A DNA stretch of 64,000 bases from assembly GCA_015680685.1 (NCBI GenBank), contig MNCI01015910.1:1418592-1482591 (forward strand), written 5' to 3'. Below, in pieces: positions 23,351 through 33,775 of the stretch. Position numbers and translations under genes: made by a program. Under the pieces are notes generated by a model, which saw only the letters and a list, made by a program, of their open reading frames with translations, ran no database searches and had not been told where the DNA came from. The DNA is from Gnetum montanum. Taxonomy: Eukaryota > Streptophyta > Gnetopsida > Gnetales > Gnetaceae. How positions within the stretch are numbered: the stretch's first letter is position 1; each line of letters starts with the position of its first letter.

Positions 23351-24195
23351 ATGATGCATGGAATAATCTAATCCACTTATTAACTCCCATTCTAAGAAGA
23401 TGACTCCAAGTAACGACCCAACAATGAAATTAATAACTCACAATGATACACCAAAAGGAAAAGAAAATAGGAACTTAGAAGATCAAAACTCAACTACCAT
23501 CAAGATTACATGGGAGAATAATAGAAAAGTTAAATCAATAAAGATGGTAAGTGAACCACCTATAGTGTATGATTCAGGTCTAGGTGGCATTTTCTAAACA
23601 CTCACCCATGAGTTTAGTCATGGGGGAGATTCCTTATCCTAATTATGAAATTAATAAGTGTTTTTCTATTTTTTGTTTTACAATTCTTTTCACTCTTTCA
23701 TATTCTTTGATATAATTTTTTCCGTTCTTTTATACTTTTCACATTCTTTTCATTTTATATGATTCTTTAACATTTTCTATTCTTTTAACATTTTTCATTC
23801 TTTATAATTTTTCATAATTCTTACTATCTTTTTCATTTCTATTATACTTTGTTTTCAAACACTTTGCAAATAATTTTGATTACTAATAAGACACATTGAA
23901 TAAAGGCAAGATGTAGTTCAATAAGGTGAAAATTTCTCTATGTTATCAAGTCATAAGGAACTGATTATTTAAATAGTGAGCCCAAATTATCTACCAATTC
24001 ATTCTATTAATAAGAGGCTCTTACCATGGCTATAATGATATTCTTTTCCATCATACAAATAAGAATAAACTTGTAATCATTATGCCTAAACAGAAAAGTG
24101 AAGAACCAAATGGAAATTAAAAGGGTGTGACATCAAGGGGATTTGTGGATCCTTTTGGATTATTGTTGTGAGTTCTATCATGTTGTTAAGGTTGT
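23351..24195 (+). other. E3 spacer before E4
   Basis: Contains the PPT-like TAGTCATGGGGGAGATT (23616-23632), T-rich tracts and the block GGGTGTGACATCAAGG at 24123-24138. It ends at the E4 insertion (GTTGT, 24191-24195). No coding signal. Confidence 0.6.
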
Positions 24196-25045
24196 TCATG
24201 GGACACGATATCGCATGGGCCGCGATATCGTGTACGTGATATCACATCCATCGTGATATTGCATCCCCCACGATATCATGTATGTGATATCGCGTACGCG
24301 ATATTGCAGTCCGCCGCAATGTCTATAAATAAGAAGCGGCTCTCCCTTGTTTCGACATTAGGAGTTAGATTGTAGAAAAGCTCTAGAAGTTTGATCCCTC
24401 CAGAGATAGATTATTTTCCCGTGTCTGCCCGCAATGTGGTGGATGTAATTGTACAGCATCCTTTATTCAAGTGTAATGTACTTGGACACACACATGACCA
24501 GCAATAAAGATCGAGATTACTTCATCATTACAACATTCACTTTGTTTATTTATTATTTACTACTTTCCTAATTAGTCTCTCTCACCCTTATCTCCTAGTA
24601 ATGCAAAATGAGTACGACTTGATTACGAGCATTTAAGTGTGCCTACTTGGCATCCCAGTGGCGTACCTAGGATCTGTGCTTGGTAATCCCAGTGGTAGTC
24701 ATGCACAAGGTCCAAGATGTGTATGGATGATCAAGGAATGGATGCTCATCGCACTTAGGCTAGATTAGATCTTCTTACCCTTTTCTCTCCTAGCTTAGCT
24801 TAGTTAATATTATCTTTCCATTGCCTTCAAAAGTAGCATTAGATTAGGAACACATCATACACCTCACTCTGGACTAAACCATACGCGAAAAATATAATAC
24901 TAGTCCAGGTGGGAAGATAGCGAACTTCGACCTAAGGATAACTGTCTAGGTGCCACAACTAGTCCATCTATAGAGTTCGACTGAATCATGCATGAAAACG
25001 CTCGTATTCGTATGGTTGAGTGTAGGGGTATCTTGCCACTCATCA
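24196..25045 (+). repeat. E4 5' LTR
   Basis: 850 bp ending CTCATCA. The expected TGATGGGAC start reads TCATGGGAC. U3 (24200-24310) contains seven or more GATATC/GATATT units within short palindromes such as GCGATATCGTG and CGCGTACGCGATAT. TATAAATA lies at 24324-24331. Confidence 0.93.
24200..24310 (+). promoter_or_regulatory. Palindromic GATATC array in E4 U3
   Basis: CGATATCG-like palindromes recur every 15-20 bases and end about 15 bases before the TATA box. Present also in E2 and E9 U3, in weaker form in E3 U3, and inside E4 at 28573-28625. A role as enhancer is inferred from position only. Confidence 0.6.
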
Positions 25046-25046
25046 T

Positions 25047-25064
25047 TGGCGCCATTGCCAGGGA
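25047..25064 (+). other. E4 primer-binding site, tRNA-Asp type
   Basis: TGGCGCCATTGCCAGGGA, one base after the LTR. It differs at two positions from the complement of the plant tRNA-Asp(GUC) 3' end including CCA. Confidence 0.85.
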
Positions 25065-25184
25065 CAATGCTAGTTATCTAGATTAGTTATATCATACAAG
25101 TTCATTGTAAGGGACTTAACGATATATCTCTTAGAAAGAAGTAATTATAGAAAGTCACATCCAAATTCACACACAACTTTAAAC

Positions 25185-27168
25185 AATGCCTCTTCTACAA
25201 CACAATAACAACGCCACACTTAGTGAGGAAGTTCATTGGAGAACCAACAAACTATATGACATTGAAGATTGGAGTATACAACCTGAAGTGGGAGTTTCTT
25301 ATAAACATGAACAAAAGTAACGTCATCGCAACATACGAAAGCCTAACTTACCCGATGACGATGAACCCCCACTGGCCACTACAAGCTTAACTCAAATACA
25401 AGAGGCTATTCGAATCTTCCGTAGGCATCGTAAAGAGAGCCGTCTACCCAGGCTCAATTTAAACAACTTTCCTACTTTTTCAGGAGGCTATGACTTATAT
25501 CCGTATCAAAATTTACAAGCCTTCTACGATTCCTACACATGGAACAACATTGATAACAGGTGCCAAAAACTTAAGCTCTTTCTCATGACACTCGTTGACC
25601 AAGCAAAAGTATGGTATCGATTGTTAAAACCAAATTCAATATGACGTTGGTCAACAATGGTAGAAGTTTTTAAGGAAAAATATCAAACCTATGCAAGAGT
25701 GTCAGCCTTGAGGAAACAAATCCAAGGATGGAAACAAGCACAACATGAACCCTTGGACATGGCCTTAGAAAGATATTATGCATTGTTAAACAACTTTCCA
25801 GGCCATGGGTTTTATGAGGAAAGGCTAATGTACCATATCGTTGATGGGCTTTGTAATGAAACAAGAGAGACCTTAGGAACGTATGCCCAAGGTCAACTAT
25901 ATGAACTACAAACCCATAAAGTCCAAGAGCTTATTAAGCATATAGCAAAAGAAGAAGGAGATATGGCTAGATGGAAGAATGTTGAAAAACATCAACGGGA
26001 CCAAAAACTCAACTCAACAAAGGTCCATGATCATAAAAAGGAGAAATTAACAAATCTCAAGGTGGAAACATCATCTTTGCCAATACAACAAACATTAGAA
26101 GAAGGCAAGGCAAAGATCAATAAGATGTTGGAATGGATGAATCAAAAGTGTGGAGAATATATCAACATCATTAGAGATAGAGTTTTGACAACCCAAGAAG
26201 AAGGATGAAATAGTAGACATTCGGAAAAAAGGGATAAAGAAAATAAGAGCTCAACTGCCAATCATACATATGAATGCAACATATGCCTGTACGATCACCA
26301 CAAGGGCCAATGCCCCATATTGTTACATTTACAGGAGCATTGGGGAAACACGCTACATCCAGAGTTCGTACAGAGATACTGTGTTCAATCATAGTGGTAA
26401 CAATCCTAGTTGTGGGGGAGACCACCCTTAGACTGGAGACACCCTTCATATTATCCGAATCCAAACGCTTATCAAGTTCAACATCCTATTTCTCCAACTG
26501 GGCCAACGCACTTTATCTCCCCACAATACCATTCTCCTCAATACTATCAACCCATACCTCCAACACAACCACCACCTTGTGCACCTTATATTCCTCCTAA
26601 CTTTCAACATTCTCATCTTTTCCCTTCTTCCACAATGCCACCAACTATTCCTATGGTTCCTGCACCACCACAACAACCTCGGAACGCTACTTGTGCTCCT
26701 ATTTCTAACAGTAGTGCAAAACCTCAGCAACATCAAAAGTGCCCCTTCTTTAAACACGGCCATAAGAAGGGACAACATAATTCAGAGGCCACTGCATCCT
26801 CCAACTCAGCACAAGTCCCACAATGTGGTGCACCCTTATCTTCGAATCCAACACCTCATGTTACTTCATCAAGGCCACCAACTAACACTCCAACAACCAT
26901 ACGGCCCAATGAACATAACCATGGGAGGCATCATCCTAATCCTTGCATACCATCTAATTGTAACAAATATCATAGTGGATCAACTCATTATCTAGGAACT
27001 GCATCGTATAAAGTGCCCCACTATGCTTATTATAATCAAGTGTGTGAACCCCAATGGGGTAAGTATGGACCCGTTCCAATACTTCCAACATGCAAGGATC
27101 CTCACCCTTCATTTATTAATCCTTTTCATCCTCAACCGATTAGTTATGAGCGATATCCCCCATTCTAA
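25185..27168 (+). pseudogene. E4 gag (short N-terminus, group II)
   Basis: Start at MPLLQHNNNATLSEEVHW. A short N-terminus leads to EPPLATTSLTQIQEAIRIFR and LNNFPTFSGGYDLYP. The capsid-type core (25657-25930) has KQIQGWKQAQHEPLDMALER and GLCNETRETLGTYAQGQLYE. Then comes a charged helix region and a knuckle CNICLYDHHKGQC (about 26275-26313). The C-terminal third is Pro/Gln/His-rich (26410-27168) and ends YPPF. There is no protease downstream. Breaks: at least four in-frame stops (for example near 25318 and 25642) plus a shift near 26400. The E9 gag is a close homologue, including the same C-terminal end. Confidence 0.9.
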
Positions 27169-28559
27169 ATAACAAGCAGGGGTAATAAATATTCTTCATT
27201 TTCTTTGATTTTACAAGTTTTTGTTTTTGAGTTTTTCATTTTTCAACTTTTTTTTTATCTTTTTATCTTTTTGTGTTTTTGTGTTTTTGTCCTTTTACAT
27301 TTTTGTAAGTAATCTCATCTATGAATAAAACACTCATGTGGATCATTGGTTGAGGTGTGTTCTATGTTATTAAGTCGTGAGTGATCAATTATTTGGACAA
27401 TGAGCCCATTACACCCACTCATCCATTCTACAAATAAAGCGGTTCTATTCGAGGGTACAGTGATATTCTTGACATTCTTAAAACTTAAAATTAATTTTGT
27501 GTTCATTGTACCCAGAATGAAGAAGGATGGACCAAGAGGGAATGATTAGGATGTGACATCAAGGGGACTTGTGGATTCTCTTTGGTGATGACTGTGGATG
27601 TTATCATGCAACGTGGTCGTACTAAGATCCTTGTAGATCTAATGAAAAATGGAAGTAAGAGTAATCAAAAGGGCACTCAAAAACACTATTCTAGGGGGTC
27701 CCACTGGAAAGACATGCACCCATGCCTGAAGGTTGGTAGCTTCTCTAGATTTAATAAAGTGAAAAAAAAAAGAAAAAAGAAGAGAAAAGAAAAGAAAGTG
27801 CCACAAAAGAAAAAGCACTCCTCCCCTTGAATAAAACACCAAGTGATCGTACACCTTGTTGTTATGGTGCTCTCATAGTTTTTCATCATGGGATGAAACA
27901 ATGCGGTGCCAATGATTAGAGGAATGGACTTGGTCCTGATCTTGGAACGACGAGTTAATGACACCTTAATCATGCTTTACACGCAGGATTCATTGTACCC
28001 TAGGTCAGTTACCTCATGTCTCAATCTTTACGATCCCTTCTATACTTCCTCTCATCTCACTGTTCATGTAATTGTAGCTCATGTCCCATGTAGCATAGAA
28101 TTTTCATTTCATTCCGATGATAGTTACATGTGTGTGTTTTGTGGAGTTAGTGCGGATTACATTTAACCCTTCTAGTGCCCACAGACACTTTAAGTGTGGT
28201 TACACAAGGGCAATATAGGTTGGAACCTACTTTGGGGAGGATTCACTTGTGTAATTTTTGTTGTGATCTTCACTTACGACATAGCTCACACACACCATTT
28301 CTTACCCTCAACTTAATTTTTCAATTGATTTTCCTTCCCTACTATTATCCCTCTAAATTTAACATTCCAATGTACCTTTACATTCCCTTTTTCTTAACCA
28401 TCAAGTTTTTATTGCTAAAGTTCACATCATTATCATTAATGGTGCCTCTTGAATCAATGAAATTACCCTAGAACATCTTAATAATTTCCAATGTCCTCAA
28501 TATTCCACATTAATTTCAAGAACATCATTAAAAAATTTGGTATTTCCTTGGTGTCTCAC
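27169..28559 (+). other. E4 spacer with conserved non-coding blocks
   Basis: After gag the sequence is T-rich. It then has GGATGTGACATCAAGG (27549-27564), a GTAGATCTAATGAAAAATGG block (about 27630), AAAGACATGCACCCATGCC (about 27709), an A/G-rich tract (27760-27815) and CTTTGGGGAGGATTCACTTG (28231-28250). The same order recurs in E3 (24123; 32572-33191) and E9 (63167-63873). No convincing ORF. Confidence 0.7.
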
Positions 28560-28643
28560 ATCACTAGGGATGAGATATCATGTACGTGATATCGCGTATG
28601 TGATGTATCGTACGCAATATCGCATCCTATTTACCTATAAATA
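28560..28643 (+). promoter_or_regulatory. E4 internal promoter-like module
   Basis: Four GATATC-like units (GAGATATCATGTACGTGATA, GATATCGCGTATGTGATGTA, CGCAATATCGC) at 28573-28625 are followed by CCTATAAATAGG with TATAAATA at 28636-28643. Layout and unit sequence copy this element's U3 array plus TATA, but the flanks differ from the LTR. It lies about 490 bp before the extra ORF ATG. Confidence 0.6.
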
Positions 28644-28687
28644 GGTACCCCCACCACAACAGTTAGCATCATTTTGCCATTTTCACA

Positions 28688-28712
28688 GGGGGGGGGGGAG
28701 GTGGGGGAGTTT
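28688..28712 (+). other. G-rich tract after E4 internal TATA
   Basis: Eleven consecutive G, then AGGTGGGGGAG, about 50 bp after the internal TATA box. It could form a G-quadruplex or act as a purine tract. Not conserved in E1 or E3. Confidence 0.5.
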
Positions 28713-28830
28713 TGAAATTTTTCTCTGCGACTTGCGATTGCGTGACCCTTGCTTTTCTCACTCGATCTCGCTCACTGGTATTCCGATTTGTATTCCGTTT
28801 GAACCTGCTTGAACCCAGAGTGTTCAGTTC

Positions 28831-28846
28831 AGTCGTGGGGGAGAGA
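28831..28846 (+). other. E4 internal PPT-like motif
   Basis: AGTCGTGGGGGAGAGA, preceded by GTTCAGTTC. It is almost the same as the terminal PPT at 31761-31771 and as E3 33761-33775. Confidence 0.5.
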
Positions 28847-29111
28847 CACTTGCCAAAAAGTGCCTAACGTTTTTGAAATTTATCATTTCCCAAAGGACAT
28901 TAGTTAGGGTAATTAACTTAACACTTAGAATAATTGTGCCTAAAAATCATTTAACCCTTAGGTATACCAAGAAATTAAAAATGGAAATCCCCTAAGTCAC
29001 AGGACTCATTATTATAAAATTTTGGGCACGAACACACATTATAACATAAGATCTTTAACTAGGGCAAGCAGTAAGGTATAACTTGACTTTAAAAACAACC
29101 TTACTAACGCT

Positions 29112-29129
29112 TGGCCTGTGTGATTGTAG
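29112..29129 (+). other. Splice-acceptor-like site before the extra ORF
   Basis: TGGCCTGTGTGATTGTAG ends directly at the ATG. E3 has TTCTTAATGATTGTAG in the same place (34121-34136). A subgenomic spliced mRNA for a downstream ORF is known in some env-like plant elements; here it is inferred. Confidence 0.4.
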
Positions 29130-31620
29130 ATGGCCCCGAAACATGCACAGCAGGAGGGTCCTGTTCAAGGTGGAACGAAACGAGCTCGGAGAGGTGGAAG
29201 ACAAGGTCCTACCAAACAACAAGAAAAATAGGAGGAATAATCATTCAGCATCCATCAAGATGAACCTTCTACCAGATGATCCAGGTAGGCAAAAGAAGGA
29301 GCTGCTACTACGCCTGAACCAGGACAACAACTCACGTTGCCCCTAGAATGTGTTCAAGCTATCCATGAGAAGTCCACATTCGCTACGGTGATTATGGAGT
29401 TAAACTTTGAATCTTTTGCAAAGTTTGCTCCTAAGGCTGTTAGGGATCATCTCAAAGGGTCTCCCTTTTGGCCTATCCTCTTTGAAAGTAGTGCCTGGTA
29501 CCTAGGAGAAATGTACTAGTTTTGGCACAATAGGGAGCAAGGCACCACTGTTAACATTTGTGGTGTGACAATTGACTTCTCTACACAAGGAATTTCGAAA
29601 ATGTTAAACCTTCCGAATACAAGGCCTCAGGTTGCTCAGTTATCTACCCGTTCAAACCCTTATGTGAGAAAGGATTGGTTAGAGAAGGCTTATGGCAAAA
29701 ACAAAGCATTTGGAGAATTGACGATGGAAGAGAGAGTTTACTTCAAAATTGGAACATATCACCTCTTCCCAACAAAAGGCTTAAAAAGAATATCCACATA
29801 TATGGCTAGAGGATGTGTAGTGTTGATGGAAAAGGTTAATGCTAACCTACCCCATCTATATTTGACGGAGATCCTAAGGCGGTTCAAGGAACGAAAGACA
29901 GGGAAAATGGCGTTGCCTTTCCCCTATCTTATTAGAAAGCTTTGCCGATGTGCTGGTATCCAAGGATACACCAATGACGTCCTACAGAAAGCTCAAACTG
30001 CTTCATACATTGAATTGCTAAAGGTGCCAGCTCCAAGAAAGAAAATTGGCAAAGAGCTAAGACCAGAACAAGAAGAACAAGAAGAAGAACAGGTGGTTGG
30101 AACCAGTCAACCTCCAGCCACAGGTCCCAGCCAACGACAAGAAGAAAGGCCCAGCACAGGCCAAGATCAGCTACCACCACCACAAGACTACAGACCGTCG
30201 ATGAGCCATCTGAGGGCCATCGTTGAGATGGTCAATTGGGGAAGTCATGACGAAACGCGGCATCTTTCCAGGAAATGCGGCATCTTTCCAGGTGCAGTTA
30301 GAGGCTGGTGAAGGGGCCACTATGGTGGTCATGCAACACCAGAATGCCACGAGAGCTACAGAAGTGGTCACAGACCACATCAAGGAGTCCTTCAATGTAC
30401 CTATTGTGCCACCAGTGGATCTCTCAGGAGCACGGGATGCTTAAACTCTGGCCGAAATCTTAATGACTCCTGCGGAACATGAGGACGTACTTGACAGATT
30501 GCTTCAAATAGGACAAGTAATGACATCCCTATTTGACATCCCTCAGGATGTCACAACAATTCAATCAGACCTCATATCTGAAGTAAGGGTCGAGCATGCT
30601 AAAGCTAAAGTGCAGAAACTACAAGAGTAGCTCGTGGCCTTACAAGCAGCACAGCGGGATCCTCTACAATTTGTTCTCACATACTAGCTAGAAAATTTTA
30701 GAATGAAGTAGCTAACAAAATTAATAGCTGAGAATAAAAAGGTAATGGAAGAAAAGGAGACAGCTGTTTGGGATGCCTCCGCATCACAGGCGCAAACCCA
30801 TGCGCATCTTAAGGCACTTAAGGCCTTAGAAGAAGAAAACAAGCAGTTGGTTGCAGACAATCTTCGGTTGGCCACTGTAGCACGTGGCAAAATGAGGCTA
30901 AAAACACAAGAAGCTGAAGGAGCACTTCCATGATCAAGTGGGGATGTACAAACAAATCCTAGAGAAGAAGATCCATATGGCCAAGGCTCAAATCAACAAT
31001 ATCAGTGCTCAACACACTGATTGGCATGCCATATTGGATACATATTCCTTCATCCACCAAGCGAAAGTTAAGAACCGGGAACTGCAAATTTAAGACTTGA
31101 TAGAATACATGGAGTTGGCAAACCTTAGATATGCCAACCTTGCCATGTTAATAGCAGGGTGACTGAGGTTAGAGCTTGAGTAGCAGGTAGCTTCCACCCA
31201 CATCAAATATGAAGCAGAATTTGCAAAGTGCAAGAAGCTGGTTAAGAAACTAGATGTCGCAAATTCTAAACTTGAGGTGGTAAAAGCAAGCTACCAAGGA
31301 CAAAAAGACGTTGCAACTAACTTGGCTCGATGGCTAATGGACCTTCATGAATACAAGAACAAAGCCAGATCCTATGAGGAGGAACAACGGGTGTTCGCGG
31401 CATGGTATGTCAAGCCAACCAAATGTTCCTGCAACTACCCTGTCCATGGGAAGTGCCGACTCCGTCAAACATTGGAACACTAGCATGGATGACACAAGAC
31501 CCTTGGACCAAAGAGGAGAAGCTCCAGGCCATACTTCAATGCCATCAAGCTTCAAATCCTGGAGCACATGACAAAGAGAAAGTGCCCATGGAGGATCCAC
31601 TGCCACCAGGAACTACATGA
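29130..31620 (+). pseudogene. E4 extra downstream ORF (Athila-type, function unknown)
   Basis: Start MAPKHAQQEGPVQGG at 29130, basic N-terminus. Domain 1 (29337-30010, about residues 70-290) has SAWYLGEMY, FWHNREQGTTVNICGVTIDF, MEERVYFKIGTYHLFPTKG and LPFPYLIRKLCRCAGIQGYT, which resembles putative plant transposon proteins. A Gln/Glu/Pro-rich linker follows (30060-30190). A long helical, coiled-coil-like region (30740-31400) has VANSKLEVVKASYQGQKDV-like heptads. The C-terminus has LPCPWEVPTPSNIG and ends EDPLPPGTT. Without breaks it would be about 830 residues. Four or more stops (for example 29229 and 29517) and several frame changes. No signal peptide, membrane helix or catalytic motif was seen. 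It is not pol. Confidence 0.8.
30253..30292 (+). repeat. 20-bp tandem duplication in the extra ORF
   Basis: AAACGCGGCATCTTTCCAGG is directly followed by AAATGCGGCATCTTTCCAGG. Because 20 is not a multiple of three, it shifts the frame, and the ORF ends shortly after. Confidence 0.9.
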
Positions 31621-31735
31621 GTTCCAAATTGTTGTAGTTGTAGTATTTGTATGTTGTGTCTTCCCACACTGCGGCATCATTTCATTTGTTTTCCCCATCT
31701 AATAATCCCATACCCATCCATTGTGTAATCACTGT

Positions 31736-31771
31736 AACTCAAGGACGAGTTTTTATTCAGTCGTGGGGGTA
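31736..31771 (+). other. E4 stem-loop and polypurine tract
   Basis: Stem AACTC (31736-31740) with GAGTT (31747-31751), loop AAGGAC, then TTTATTCAGTCGTGGGGGTA and the LTR start. The order is shared with E2 and E3. Confidence 0.65.
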
Positions 31772-32566
31772 TGGTGGAATGCGATATCGTGTACATGATA
31801 TTGCATCTTCCCCTGCAATATCGCGTACGTGATATTGCAATCTGCCACAATGTCTATAAATAAGAAGCAGCTCTCCCTTGTTTCAACATTAGGAGTTAGA
31901 TTGTAGTGAAGCTCTGGCAGTTTGATCCCTCCAGAGATAGATTATTTTCCCGTGTCTGCCCATAGTGTGGTGAATGTAATTATACAGCATCCTTTATTCA
32001 AGTGTGACGTACTTGGACACGCACATGACCAGCAATAAAGATTGAGACTACTTCATCATTGCAGCATTCACTTTATTTATTGATTTATTTAATTAATTTT
32101 TATTTGCTACTTTCCTAATTAATCTCTCTCACCCTTATTTTCTAGTAACGTGGAATGAGTACGACTTGATTACAAGTATTTAAGTGTGACTACTTGGCAT
32201 CCCAATGGTGTACCTAGGATCTGTGCTTGGTAATCCCAGTGGTAGTTGTGCACAAGGTCCAAGATGTGTACGGATGATCAAGGAATGGATGCTCATCGCA
32301 CTTAGGCTAAATTAGATCTTCTTACCCTTTTCTCTCCTAGCTTAGCTTAGTTAATATTATCTTTCCATTGCCTTTAGGAGTAGCATTAGATTAGGAACAC
32401 ATCATACACCTTAATACTAGTCCAGGTGGGAAGACAGTGAACTGTGACCTAAGGATAACTATCTAGATGCCACAACTAATCTGTCTACAGAGTTCGACCG
32501 GATCATGCGTGAAAATGCTCGTATTCGTATGGTTGAGTGTAGGGGTGGGTATCTCGCCACTCATCA
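31772..32566 (+). repeat. E4 3' LTR
   Basis: 795 bp, TGGTGGAATGCG...CACTCATCA. It has fewer GATATC units than the 5' copy, which explains the length difference. TATAAATA at 31855-31862. Similarity to the 5' LTR is high by eye from 31860 onward. Confidence 0.92.
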
Positions 32567-32571
32567 ATTGT

Positions 32572-33511
32572 ATTATATCCTTGTAGATCTAATGAAAAAT
32601 GGAAGTAAGAGTAAAATAAGTGCTACCTCAAAAAGGTTAACACAAATAAAGAGCACAAAATAAATTTTGAGGGGTTCACTAGAAAGACATGTTACCCATG
32701 CATGAAGATAGGCAACTTCTCAGAAATCTAAAAATAGAAATAAAGTGCTATGAATAAACTCCTCCCTTGGACAATAGACCAAGTGACAATACTCCTTGCA
32801 ACATTGATATTCTTACAATTGTGATTCCAAGAGATGAAATGATGCACTATCACTAGAATGTGGTTTGCAATTTATTTGAATCTTGGACAAAAAGGCTAGT
32901 GATTACTTTAACCACTAATAAAATGCAAGAATTCAATATGCCTATGGTAAGACACCTCATGTCCCAATTTCTACAATCCCTTCTAACTCCATCTCATTTC
33001 ATTATTTGAATAGTCATAACTTATGATTTTTTGTAACACAGTGTTATTTTCCCAAATTGGTGGTACTAACATGTGTGTTTTTCTAAACAAGAATGCATTA
33101 CATTCAACTCCTTCAGTGCCTAAGGAAACTCCTAAGTTTGGTTATATAAGGGCATTAAGGGTTGGAGCCTACTTTGGGGAGGACCCACTTGTATAACTAT
33201 TGTATCTTATACCTGCTAAGTAATACCACATCATCTTAAACCTTCCAAAAATCAATAAACACTTCCCATATCATTTACACTATCCATTCTAAAAATATGA
33301 AATCATTACCATTCTTACTCAACTTATGAACTTTCATAGCCCAAGATTCCTACTCTATGAACTTCCAATGATGAATTTTTGACAAAAATAAGTATATTTT
33401 CATCATCCAAATCCTCTAAGTAACCTTAAAATCTTTCAAACATCCAAAAGAATTAATTTTTCATCAAACCCTCATGAAAAGTGAAATTTCTAGGGCTTCA
33501 ATAGTAGGTCA
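32572..33511 (+). other. E3 spacer after E4
   Basis: Begins with TCCTTGTAGATCTAATG, the same block as E4 near 27628. It then has AAAGACATGTTACCCATGC (about 32683) and ACTTTGGGGAGGACCCACTT (33172-33191). No coding signal. Confidence 0.65.
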
Positions 33512-33587
33512 CTAATATTGGGTCTACACTGATATCAAATCCCCAATGTTGGGTCCCCAACATTGGGTCCCATAAAACCTATATATA
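33512..33587 (+). promoter_or_regulatory. E3 internal promoter-like module
   Basis: CTAATATTGGG, CTACACTGATATCA and a near-perfect inverted repeat are followed by CCTATATATATC (TATA at 33580-33587). The inverted repeat has 12-bp arms, 33542-33553 and 33556-33567, with arm core CAATGTTGGG. U3 of E3 has related units (GCTACAATATCAG, GATATCAGGC, CTACAATGTCAAATACC at 37070-37150). Confidence 0.55.
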
Positions 33588-33760
33588 TCAATGGACACTT
33601 GGAAATTTTTCACCAATTTTCGTTTGAGCCAAGGGAGATTTTTCAAATTTTCTTCTCTAACTTAAGCTCTAACTTCGTAGCTTTCTCAAGCCATAACTTA
33701 ATTAATATCACTCCAATTTTTGTGCTTTTTAAACCTATTTGATCACAGAGAGCTTACCTT

Positions 33761-33775
33761 AGTCGTGGGGGTGAT
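33761..33775 (+). other. E3 internal PPT-like motif
   Basis: AGTCGTGGGGGTGAT, preceded by AGAGAGCTTACCTT. Equivalent in place to 11191 (E1) and 28831 (E4). Confidence 0.5.

Larger units (their letters stand above)
24196..32566 (+). mobile_element. E4: pol-less element with gag and extra ORF, nested in E3
   Basis: 8371 bp from LTR to LTR, flanked by GTTGT (24191-24195) and ATTGT (32567-32571), a 5-bp duplication with one change. Order: 5' LTR, PBS, gag (25185-27168), spacer with conserved blocks, internal promoter-like module, extra ORF (29130-31620), PPT, 3' LTR (31772-32566). There is no protease, RT, RNase H or integrase. The E3 spacer resumes after 32571 with sequence homologous to E4's own spacer, so E4 inserted in a relative. 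Confidence 0.92.

Noticed and set aside
24200-24310. Array of short palindromic repeats as a CRISPR-like locus
   Set aside because: Units are about 8-12 bp with no unique spacers of constant length, and they lie in the U3 of LTRs in a plant genome.
29130-31620. Calling the extra ORF a retroviral envelope gene
   Set aside because: No signal peptide, membrane segment or fusion-like region is visible in E1, E3 or E4. Position alone is not enough.
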